Origin: Mycolicibacterium monacense
GTDB lineage: Bacteria > Actinomycetota > Actinomycetes > Mycobacteriales > Mycobacteriaceae
NCBI RefSeq assembly: GCF_010731575.1
Contig: NZ_AP022617.1
Coordinates: 4,216,001-4,280,000, forward strand
Length of the DNA: 64,000 bases
Reading direction: 5' to 3'
In this document: piece by piece, positions 43,836 through 51,040 of the stretch
Position numbering within the stretch: the first letter of the stretch is position 1
Layout: every line of letters begins with the position of its first letter
Notes under the pieces: model-generated
What the model was told of the DNA's origin: nothing
Database searches by the model: none
Seen by the model: only the letters and a program-made list of their open reading frames with translations
Made by a program: the position numbers and the translations under genes

Positions 43836-44836
43836 CCACCGCTCGCACGTACAACCAGGAGCACGTTCCACGACGGCGCGACGGCCGCCGAAGAATCAGC
43901 ATCTACTGGACGTGGAGCTACCCGTGGGAAGCGCAGCGCAACCCGGCAGAAGTCTACAACCGCTTCTCCACCATGACTGAAGTGCGAAACGCACTGTGGC
44001 CCAGCTATGAAACTACCGAATACGACGACGCCCACTTCTTGCAGGGCATAGCCGGCACCCTTGAACTGTTCCACCGGTCGACGCTCGCCTTTCAAGAACT
44101 CGCCGGTGAGGTGACCGGCCACCCCGTCGCGGTGTTCCAACGCATCGACCAAGCCGGATACCTACTGCCGATCGACGAACGCATTCTCGCGGACACAGAC
44201 ACGCTGATGGTGTTCGGACTCGACCACATTCTGTCCGAGCAGGAGGCGACCGCTGACGAGATCGCGGCGATCAAGCAGTGGCTGCAGCGGGAGGGCACGT
44301 GCCTATTGCTGGCGCCGCATCACGATGTGGGCTTCACCGACGACTTCGACCAGCGCGCCGCGGAGTTCGCACATCACGGCGATCCGCTGGTACCCCGCCA
44401 GCAGCGGTTCGGCCAGTACACGCGCTCGCTGATGAAGGCGCTCGACGTACCGGTCCACAACACCTGGGGTTTACGCCCAGCGGTCGTCGAGCGCACCCGG
44501 GAAATCGCGCCGCTGAACGGATTTCGAGACCTCGACACCGCCCGACTGCTCGACAACGTCACGACCTTCAACTTCCACCCCCACCTCCCGCACTATGAAT
44601 TGACGGCACCCGAAAGCGACACGCTCCGAGTGCTAGGTAGGCAGCGCGTGGACCCCCACAGACCGCATCCATTCACCGACGGCGGCAACACCGAGTTCAA
44701 CGCGCTCATCTGGATGCCCCCGACCGGCCATCGCTCCGGCGACGTCGTGCTGATCGACTCGACACACTTCACCACCCTCTTCGGCGGCACCGACAGCCTT
44801 CGCAATCTCTGGCACAACCTGGCAACCATGAGATGA
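43832..44836 (+). CDS. Conserved hypothetical protein, possible class I glutamine amidotransferase-like fold
   Basis: A 334-residue soluble protein not assigned to a named family. The segment DTLMVFGLDHILSEQEATADEIAAIKQWLQREGTCLLLAPHHDVG (about residues 130-175) has the pattern of a ThuA/GATase1-like Rossmann fold, in which a residue after the glycine-rich strand would be catalytic; here it is His-His-Asp and no Cys stands at the nucleophile position. The start overlaps the DyP stop (ATGA). As last gene of the four-gene operon it probably serves the same pathway. Confidence 0.7.
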   Translation: MTTARTYNQEHVPRRRDGRRRISIYWTWSYPWEAQRNPAEVYNRFSTMTEVRNALWPSYETTEYDDAHFLQGIAGTLELFHRSTLAFQELAGEVTGHPVAVFQRIDQAGYLLPIDERILADTDTLMVFGLDHILSEQEATADEIAAIKQWLQREGTCLLLAPHHDVGFTDDFDQRAAEFAHHGDPLVPRQQRFGQYTRSLMKALDVPVHNTWGLRPAVVERTREIAPLNGFRDLDTARLLDNVTTFNFHPHLPHYELTAPESDTLRVLGRQRVDPHRPHPFTDGGNTEFNALIWMPPTGHRSGDVVLIDSTHFTTLFGGTDSLRNLWHNLATMR

Positions 44837-44889
44837 GCCTCCGGCGGTTCACCCGCGCCGAGAGTCACCTCAGTTCTGAGCGCCGGGGT

Positions 44890-45516
44890 TCACTCGGAGA
44901 GTTGGAACTCCACCATCGCCGTGACGGTGTCGACGGCCTCACTCAACGCGGACAACCGGGCCGACACCGTGGGCGCCGACAGTACGGCGTACTTGTCGGC
45001 CTGTCCCATCGGCACGCGTGCCGCCAGCCCGTAGAGGCGTTTGACCACGTCGGACTCCTCGGGTCCGAGCACCGCAGATCGACCGCCGAACTCGGAACCC
45101 CTTGCCGCAGCGATCCGTTCGTAAAGCGCCACGACGCGATCCTCGACATCGAAAACTGCCGCGGAGTCGACCGAGCCGGGTTCGTCTTCCCACACCTCGA
45201 TGTCGGCCCGCGGGTACGGCGCATCGTCGAGCCACTGCCTCACCCGGATGCGTTCGCCCATCAGGCATCTCAACCGGAACCGCCCGACACCGAGATCGGC
45301 GTAGTCCACGATTCGCGCCAGCGCACCCACTGTGCTGCGCCGATCACCGCCACCGACCTCACGTCCGGCCTCGATCAGCACCACACCGAACGCCGGGTCC
45401 GTCATCGCCAGACAGTCCTGCACCAGCGCGACGTACCGCGGTTCGAAGATCCGCAGGGGCAGCTCCTCGCCTGGGAGCATGGTCACCTCGAGAGGGAACA
45501 TCGGCGTCACGGTCAT
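44890..45516 (-). CDS. Lon protease N-terminal (substrate-binding) domain protein
   Basis: A 208-residue stand-alone Lon-N domain (PUA-like barrel): starts TPMFPLEVTMLPGEELPLRIFEPRY and contains GALARIVDYADLGVGRFRL, both typical. No ATPase or protease domain is present. It matches Rv0434 by position. Possible role in recognising misfolded substrates; untested. Its start is 3 bp after the lipoprotein stop, so it is the last gene of the minus-strand operon. Confidence 0.9.
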   Translation of the reverse strand: MTVTPMFPLEVTMLPGEELPLRIFEPRYVALVQDCLAMTDPAFGVVLIEAGREVGGGDRRSTVGALARIVDYADLGVGRFRLRCLMGERIRVRQWLDDAPYPRADIEVWEDEPGSVDSAAVFDVEDRVVALYERIAAARGSEFGGRSAVLGPEESDVVKRLYGLAARVPMGQADKYAVLSAPTVSARLSALSEAVDTVTAMVEFQLSE

Positions 45517-45519
45517 CGG

Positions 45520-45945
45520 TCAGTTGAAACCGCCCCCGACGACCGCGTCGCTGACGAGCGTCGCCGGATCGGCGAACGTGCACATCGCGGAGGCCATCGT
45601 GATCCAGAGTTCGGGATTGAGCGCGACGAGTTCGTTCTGCTCGCCGATCGCCTCGATCACCTGACGCTGCGTCGCCTCGTCCATGTCGACGTATTCACCA
45701 CACGTGGTGGCGGCCAGACCTCCAGGCGCGGGCGCACCGGGAGACCGCGGTGCGCTCGGCGTCGGATCGGGTACCCGGGCCCGGGTGGTCGGCGACGGAC
45801 TCGTCGTTGTGGTGGACGGCGCCGTGGTGTTCATCGCCACCTGGTCCGGGTCGGCCATCGGCGTCCCCGTCGTGACGTTGCTGCACCCGGCGGCGGTGAG
45901 TGCGGCGACCGCGCACCCCGTCAGCACCCATCGCCGCACTCTCAT
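45520..45945 (-). CDS. Putative lipoprotein
   Basis: A 141-residue secreted lipoprotein. The signal peptide RRWVLTGCAVAALTAAGC ends with a lipobox (LTAAGC). A Thr/Ser/Pro-rich linker of about 45 residues follows, then a folded domain with two Cys (TTCGEYVDMDE and ASAMCTFA) that could form a disulfide. ATG 45945 is preferred to the TTG just before it. It lies between the ligase and Lon-N genes with gaps of 9 and 3 bp. Not part of the M. tuberculosis order as I recall it. Confidence 0.8.
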   Translation of the reverse strand: MRVRRWVLTGCAVAALTAAGCSNVTTGTPMADPDQVAMNTTAPSTTTTSPSPTTRARVPDPTPSAPRSPGAPAPGGLAATTCGEYVDMDEATQRQVIEAIGEQNELVALNPELWITMASAMCTFADPATLVSDAVVGGGFN

Positions 45946-45954
45946 CAACCCACT

Positions 45955-47085
45955 CTATAGCTCCAGTTCGGCGACCAGGGCGTCAACGACCGCAAGCAGA
46001 TCACCGTCGTGTTCCTCGGCGACCCGGCGTTGCCGTTGGTAGCTGGCACCGTGCCGGTAGATCTCGGCGACCCCGGCGAGTTCGTCGGCACAGTCCAGGG
46101 ATCGGGCCACCGGCTGCAACCGGGTGAGCAGGTCGTCGAGGTCCTCGGTGACCAGCCGCTCGTTGCTGTCGGCGTCGAGGATGATCTCGGCGTCGAGTCC
46201 ATAGCGCGCGGCGCGCCACTTGTTCTCCTGCACATGCCAGGGCGGCATGACCGGCAACTGCTCCCCCGCGTCGAGCCGGCGGTCGAGGTCGACGACCAGG
46301 CAGTGGGTGAGCGCGACCAGTGAACCGAGTTCGGCGATGTTGGAAACCCCGTCGAAGACCCGGATCTCCACGGTGCCCAGATGAGGCGAGGGCCGGATGT
46401 CCCACCGGATCTCGTTCATGTGGTCGATGATCCCGGTCTTCTTCTGATCGTGGACGAACCGTTCGAACTCCGGCCACGACTGGAACTGGAACGGCAGCCC
46501 CGCGGTCGGCAACTGCTGGAACATCATCGCCCGGTTGCTGGCGTATCCGGTGTCCGAACCGTCCCAGTACGGCGAGGACGCGGACAACGCCAACAGGTGC
46601 GGGTACTGGTTGAGCAGCGACGAGATGATGGGCATGACCTTGTGCGCCGACGAGATCCCGACGTGCACGTGCACACCCCAGATCAGCATCTGCCTGCCCC
46701 ACCACTGCGTGCGCTTGATCAGCTCGGCATAACGCGGCGCGTCGGTCAGCTGCTGGGTCGACCAGTTGGCGAACGGGTGCGTCCCGGCACAGAACAGTTC
46801 CATGCCGCGGTCCCGCACGATCCGGCGCACGACCTGCAGGGTGTCGTGCAAATCCGCCATCGCCTCACCGGTGTTCTCGCAGATCCCGGTGACGACCTCG
46901 ACGGTGTTGCGCAGCAATTCCTTGTGCACGTGCGGGGTCTCGCCGATCTCGGCGATGACGGTGGCCGCCTCGTTGCTCAGATCGCGGGTGTGGGCGTCGA
47001 CGAGCGCGAACTCCCACTCGACGCCGACGGTGGGCCGGGGTGACCCGGCGAAGTCGATACGACTACTGGCCGGAACGGATAACAC
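45955..47085 (-). CDS. Carboxylate-amine ligase, YbdK/GshA-like (Rv0433-like)
   Basis: A 376-residue member of the glutamate-cysteine ligase GCS2 family: [10 protein letters not shown] near residue 22, [12 protein letters not shown] near 120, [19 protein letters not shown] near 220 and [10 protein letters not shown] near 290. These are ATP-grasp-like enzymes that couple a carboxylate to an amine; the actual substrates of this subgroup are not established. GTG 47085 was picked as the first reasonable codon before [12 protein letters not shown]; it overlaps the end of sodC by 23 bp. Confidence 0.9.
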   Translation of the reverse strand: MLSVPASSRIDFAGSPRPTVGVEWEFALVDAHTRDLSNEAATVIAEIGETPHVHKELLRNTVEVVTGICENTGEAMADLHDTLQVVRRIVRDRGMELFCAGTHPFANWSTQQLTDAPRYAELIKRTQWWGRQMLIWGVHVHVGISSAHKVMPIISSLLNQYPHLLALSASSPYWDGSDTGYASNRAMMFQQLPTAGLPFQFQSWPEFERFVHDQKKTGIIDHMNEIRWDIRPSPHLGTVEIRVFDGVSNIAELGSLVALTHCLVVDLDRRLDAGEQLPVMPPWHVQENKWRAARYGLDAEIILDADSNERLVTEDLDDLLTRLQPVARSLDCADELAGVAEIYRHGASYQRQRRVAEEHDGDLLAVVDALVAELEL

Positions 47086-47788
47086 CGCACGCCACCCGCC
47101 CACCGGCGTCACCGGTGGCCATGGTCGCCTGGTCCGGGCCCGGGGTGCCGTTGACCTGGTTGTACTTCTCCGGCGGGATGTTCGCGAAGTTGTCGGCCTT
47201 CTCGTGGATGATGATCGCGGTGCCCTCACCGCCGGTCAGATCCTCGGCGGTGAACGCATCGGTGGTGGTCACCACCATCGCCGACCCGTCCTCGCGGACC
47301 TGCAGCGAGGTGAGGTCACCGCTGGCCGGGTGCCCGGTCTTGCCCTCGGTCTGGAAGTGCCCGCCCGCGGAGTTGAAGTTGCCCGGCGCACCGCCGCTGG
47401 GAGCGACCGAATTCGGCTCGCACTTGCCGACCTGGTGGACGTGCATCCCGTGGAACCCCGGTTCCAGCTGGCCCGAAGCGACGGTCTGGACGGTGACGGT
47501 GGCATAGCCGCCGCTGAAGTCGAACTCCGCATTCGCCACGGTGGTGCCGTCCGGGCTCTTGAGCTCGGCGGTCAGCTTCTGACCACCCTCGCCCTGGCCT
47601 TCCGATCCGCTCCCGCCTTCTTCGCCCTGTCCGGGCGCCGCCGAGGGAGACGGCGAACCGGTCCACACCGACGGCGTGGTGCCCGGCTCGCTGGACACCG
47701 GCTCGTTGGGACTGCAGGCGCTCAGCGCGAGCGCGGGAACGGCGAACATGGCGGCGACGGCGGCGGATGTGAGACCGGGCTTGAGCAT
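47063..47788 (-). CDS. sodC: Cu/Zn superoxide dismutase lipoprotein
   Basis: A 241-residue exported superoxide dismutase. Signal peptide with lipobox LSAC near residue 25, then a Pro/Gly/Ser/Glu-rich linker before the Greek-key domain. Copper ligands are visible in [10 protein letters not shown]; the zinc region and further His are in [16 protein letters not shown] and IIIHEKADN. It detoxifies superoxide outside the cytoplasmic membrane. In the same operon as the DUF3263, LytR_C-type, carboxylate-amine ligase and lipoprotein genes. Confidence 0.95.
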   Translation of the reverse strand: MLKPGLTSAAVAAMFAVPALALSACSPNEPVSSEPGTTPSVWTGSPSPSAAPGQGEEGGSGSEGQGEGGQKLTAELKSPDGTTVANAEFDFSGGYATVTVQTVASGQLEPGFHGMHVHQVGKCEPNSVAPSGGAPGNFNSAGGHFQTEGKTGHPASGDLTSLQVREDGSAMVVTTTDAFTAEDLTGGEGTAIIIHEKADNFANIPPEKYNQVNGTPGPDQATMATGDAGGRVACGVIRSGQ

Positions 47789-47798
47789 GGTCAAGAGC

Positions 47799-48257
47799 CT
47801 AACCGGTGACCGCCACGACGACGCCCGGTGGTTGTTCGGCCAGCGGGGGCACCCGCGGTTCGACCGGCGCCTCGAGCAGTCGGCCCACTTCGTCGGCGGC
47901 TTCCCGCTCCCCCGGAGCCTCACCGAAGTACACCGTCGTCGCGGTGACACCCTCGAGAGTCAGGTTGCCGGTTTCGGTGACGTTCCAACCCTCGTCACGC
48001 AGTCGGGTCGCCACCCCCTCCGCGGCGCCCGCCACATCGGAGATGTTGAACACCCGCACCTCGGGACGGGCGTCGGCCTCGGGAGCGGGTTTCGGTGACG
48101 GGGTCGACGAAGTCGTCGTGGCCACAGTCGTCTCGTCGGCCGACGAGTCATCGGATCTCAGCGCCTGGAATCCCACCAAGAGGAAGACGATGCCGAGGAA
48201 GAGCAGCACCATCACGATGGCGCGCAGAGGCAGTCCGGAGGATTCTCGCTGGTTCAT
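47799..48257 (-). CDS. LytR C-terminal-domain membrane protein (Rv0431-like)
   Basis: A 152-residue single-pass protein: one transmembrane helix (about residues 12-32), a Ser/Thr/Pro-rich linker, and a C-terminal LytR_C domain ([28 protein letters not shown]). It resembles Rv0431, which controls membrane-vesicle release in M. tuberculosis (VirR), although the identity here rests on position and layout. ATG 48257 is preferred; GTG 48260 is directly before it. 10 bp separate it from sodC. Confidence 0.88.
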   Translation of the reverse strand: MNQRESSGLPLRAIVMVLLFLGIVFLLVGFQALRSDDSSADETTVATTTSSTPSPKPAPEADARPEVRVFNISDVAGAAEGVATRLRDEGWNVTETGNLTLEGVTATTVYFGEAPGEREAADEVGRLLEAPVEPRVPPLAEQPPGVVVAVTG

Positions 48258-48285
48258 CACGCCCCACTGTATCTAGCGGGCCGAA

Positions 48286-48594
48286 TCAGGTGACCTCGAA
48301 GCCCAACCGTCGCGCGGCCCGCGCCTTCTGCCGGCTGGCCCGCAACCGACGCAGCCGTTTGACCAGCATCGGATCCGCCGCCAACGCCTCCGGCCGGTCG
48401 ACCAGGGCGTTGAGCACCTGGTAGTAGCGGGTGGCCGACATCGAGAACAGTTCTTTGATGGCGTCCTCTTTGCTACCCGCGTACTTCCACCACTGGCGTT
48501 CGAACGCCAAGATGTCGAATTCGCGCCTGGTCAGTCCTGCAGGCAGATCAGAGTCGTCACCGGATTGCTCAGTCTGCGCCATGGCGCCGTCCAT
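48286..48594 (-). CDS. DUF3263 protein (Rv0430-like)
   Basis: A 102-residue helical protein with the DUF3263 pattern LTRREFDILAFERQWWKYAGSKEDAI and LVKRLRRLRASRQKARAARR, a basic C-terminal helix that looks nucleic-acid-binding. Start ATG 48594 gives the family's usual N terminus. First gene of the minus-strand operon running to the Lon-N gene; 137 bp separate it from the divergent def. Confidence 0.9.
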   Translation of the reverse strand: MDGAMAQTEQSGDDSDLPAGLTRREFDILAFERQWWKYAGSKEDAIKELFSMSATRYYQVLNALVDRPEALAADPMLVKRLRRLRASRQKARAARRLGFEVT

Positions 48595-48718
48595 ATTGCT
48601 CCTCGGACCCTCCGACACTCGAAATAACATCCATGTGGTTCGGCGCTCATTCAATCACGGCGGCCAGAGTTGAGGCGTCACCGATACGGGCGAGTCGGCT
48701 CACATAAGCGGCTCGCCC

Positions 48719-48724
48719 TAAGCT
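48719..48724 (+). promoter_or_regulatory. Possible leaderless promoter for def
   Basis: TAAGCT ends seven bases before GTG 48732. A transcript would start at or near the initiator codon. No ribosome-binding site is visible before def, which agrees with leaderless translation. Confidence 0.35.
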
Positions 48725-48731
48725 CCTCCAC

Positions 48732-49325
48732 GTGGCAGTCGTTCCGATCCGCATCGTGGGAGATCCAGTCCTGCGCACCGAAACCACCCCGATCCCCGTC
48801 GGCGATGACGGTTCCCTCCCCGCCGAGGTGGCCGATCTCATCCGCGATCTGTACGAGACGATGGACGCCGCCAACGGTGTCGGCTTGGCCGCCAACCAGA
48901 TCGGCGTCTCCCAGCGGGTGTTCGTCTACGACTGCCCCGATTCGCGCGGCCGGGCGGGCCGGCGCCGCGGGGTCGTGATCAATCCGGTGCTGGAGACGTC
49001 CGACATCCCCGAGACCATGCCCGATCCCGATGACGACGAAGAGGGCTGCCTGTCGGTGCCCGGCGAGCAGTTCCCCACCGGGCGGGCCGACTGGGCGCGG
49101 GTGACGGGCCTGGACGCCCACGGCAGCCCCATCACCGTCGAGGGCACCGGACTGTTCGCGCGGATGCTGCAGCACGAGACGGGCCACCTCGACGGATTCC
49201 TCTACCTCGACCGCCTGATCGGTCGGCACGCGCGCGCGGCCAAACGCGCAGTCAAACACAACGGCTGGGGGGTGCCCGGGCTGAGTTGGACGCCGGGCGA
49301 GGATCCCGATCCGTTCGGCCACTGA
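48732..49325 (+). CDS. def: Peptide deformylase
   Basis: A 197-residue deformylase that removes the formyl group from nascent protein N termini. All three family motifs are intact: [20 protein letters not shown] (metal-binding Cys) and QHETGHLDG (metal-binding His pair and catalytic Glu). GTG 48732 start without a clear ribosome site. First of def-GNAT-xthA; gap of 8 bp to the next gene. Confidence 0.97.
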   Translation: MAVVPIRIVGDPVLRTETTPIPVGDDGSLPAEVADLIRDLYETMDAANGVGLAANQIGVSQRVFVYDCPDSRGRAGRRRGVVINPVLETSDIPETMPDPDDDEEGCLSVPGEQFPTGRADWARVTGLDAHGSPITVEGTGLFARMLQHETGHLDGFLYLDRLIGRHARAAKRAVKHNGWGVPGLSWTPGEDPDPFGH

Positions 49326-49333
49326 GCCGTCCC

Positions 49334-50224
49334 GTGCCCGAGCTACCCCGCGCCGGCACCCGGGTGAGCCTGCGTTACCGGCTGCCCGCCGGTTCGGTCC
49401 CGCCACTCAACGATGTCGTCGGACACCTGCTCGAACGCGATCCGGTGGTCCGCGTCCGGACGAAAACCGGTGAGAGCGTGACGATCTCACCCGCCGATGT
49501 GGTCACGGTGCGGGTGCTCACCGACGTCCCGGTCAAGTCGTCGCAGATCCGCGCCGTCGAGCACGCGGCCGCGTTGGCCTGGCCGGGTCTGCACCGTGAA
49601 TGGGTCGACGGGTGGCTGCTGCGCGCCTCCGACGGGTACACCCACCGCGGCAATTCCGCGGTGCCGCTTGACATCAACGCCAATGCGGCGACGGTGCCTG
49701 CGATCAGGGACTGGTACGCCCGGCGCGGCCTCACCCCGTGGCTGGCGGTACCCGACCGGCTGGTGCGCCTGCCGCTGCGCGACGTCCACCTCGAGAGCAT
49801 CGTGATGGTGCGCGCCCTGCCCGCCGAGGCGGCCGCGGAGGTGACCGTGACCCCGCAGCCCGACCCCGCCTGGCTGGCCGTCTACGAGCGCGAGGTGCCG
49901 ATCGAGGTGCTGACCGCGGTGGTCGACGGACAGGTGGCGTTCGGCCGCATCGACGACGCCGCGGTGGGCCGCGCCGCCGTCACGCCCGCGCACGACGGCA
50001 CGCGATGGGTGGGGCTGTCGGCCGTGCGCGTCGCCGAGGACCGGCGCCGTCGCGGCCACGCCCGCGCGCTGTGCGCGGCGCTGCTGCAGTGGGGTGCGCG
50101 CGGCGGTGCGACCCACGCCTACGTGCAGGTGCTCGCCGACAACCACGGCGCCATCGCCCTCTACGAGTCGATGGGGTTCACGGCACAGCACCGGGAGCGC
50201 TACGTCGACGCTTCTAAGCTGTAG
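49334..50224 (+). CDS. GNAT-family N-acetyltransferase (Rv0428c-like)
   Basis: A 296-residue protein whose C-terminal ~120 residues form a GNAT domain: acetyl-CoA loop VAEDRRRRGHARALCAAL and the late LADNHGAIALYESMGF. The N-terminal ~100 residues have no recognised domain. GTG 49334 is the chosen start; the frame is open back into def. Acceptor substrate unknown. Between def and xthA, as in M. tuberculosis. Confidence 0.88.
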   Translation: MPELPRAGTRVSLRYRLPAGSVPPLNDVVGHLLERDPVVRVRTKTGESVTISPADVVTVRVLTDVPVKSSQIRAVEHAAALAWPGLHREWVDGWLLRASDGYTHRGNSAVPLDINANAATVPAIRDWYARRGLTPWLAVPDRLVRLPLRDVHLESIVMVRALPAEAAAEVTVTPQPDPAWLAVYEREVPIEVLTAVVDGQVAFGRIDDAAVGRAAVTPAHDGTRWVGLSAVRVAEDRRRRGHARALCAALLQWGARGGATHAYVQVLADNHGAIALYESMGFTAQHRERYVDASKL

Positions 50225-50227
50225 CCC

Positions 50228-51031
50228 ATGCGCCTGGCCACCTGGAACGTCAACTCGATCCGCGCCCGGGTGGACCGGGTCACCGACTGGCTGGAGCGGG
50301 CCGACGTCGACGTGCTGGCCATGCAGGAGACCAAGTGCAACGACGAGCAGTTCCCCACCATGCCGTTCGCCGCGCTCGGCTACGACGTCGTGCACTGCGG
50401 GTTCAACCAGTGGAACGGCGTCGCGATCGCATCGCGGGTCGGCCTCGACGACGTGGCGGTCGGCTTCGACGGCCAACCCACCTGGTGTGACAAACCCGAC
50501 ATAGAGGCCGCCGCCGAGGCCCGCGCGTTGGGTGCGACGTGCGCCGGGGTGCGGGTGTGGAGCCTCTACGTACCCAACGGCCGGTTCGTCGGCTCACCGC
50601 ACTACGCCTACAAGCTCGAATGGCTTGCCGCCCTGCGCAAGACCGCGCACGGCTGGCTCACCGAGAACCCCGCCCTGCCGATCGCGATGGTCGGCGACTG
50701 GAACATCGCCCCGACCGACGACGACGTCTGGAGCGTCGAGGCGTATCAGGACAGTACCCACGTCACACCGCCCGAGCGTCAGGCCTTCACCGAGATCGTC
50801 GACGCCGGATACGCCGACGTGGTGCGACCTTTCACCCCCGGACCGGGTGTCTACACGTACTGGGACTACACCCGGCTGGCGTTCCAGAAGCGGCGCGGTA
50901 TGCGCATCGACTTCATCCTGGGCTCACCGGCGTTCGCCGATCGGGTCACCCACGCCGAGATCGTCCGCGAGGAACGCAAGGGCAAGGGCGCCAGCGATCA
51001 CGCACCGGTGTTGGTGGACCTGCGAGACTGA
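50228..51031 (+). CDS. xthA: Exodeoxyribonuclease III / AP endonuclease
   Basis: A 267-residue Mg-dependent nuclease of the exonuclease III family, acting on abasic sites in base-excision repair. Motifs: ATWNVNSIRAR (metal Asn), QETKCND (metal Glu), GDWNIAP (catalytic Asp and Asn) and GASDHAPV (catalytic His). Three bp after the GNAT stop. The convergent LuxR-type regulator ends 9 bp downstream. Confidence 0.96.
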   Translation: MRLATWNVNSIRARVDRVTDWLERADVDVLAMQETKCNDEQFPTMPFAALGYDVVHCGFNQWNGVAIASRVGLDDVAVGFDGQPTWCDKPDIEAAAEARALGATCAGVRVWSLYVPNGRFVGSPHYAYKLEWLAALRKTAHGWLTENPALPIAMVGDWNIAPTDDDVWSVEAYQDSTHVTPPERQAFTEIVDAGYADVVRPFTPGPGVYTYWDYTRLAFQKRRGMRIDFILGSPAFADRVTHAEIVREERKGKGASDHAPVLVDLRD

Positions 51032-51040
51032 ATCTCCCTG

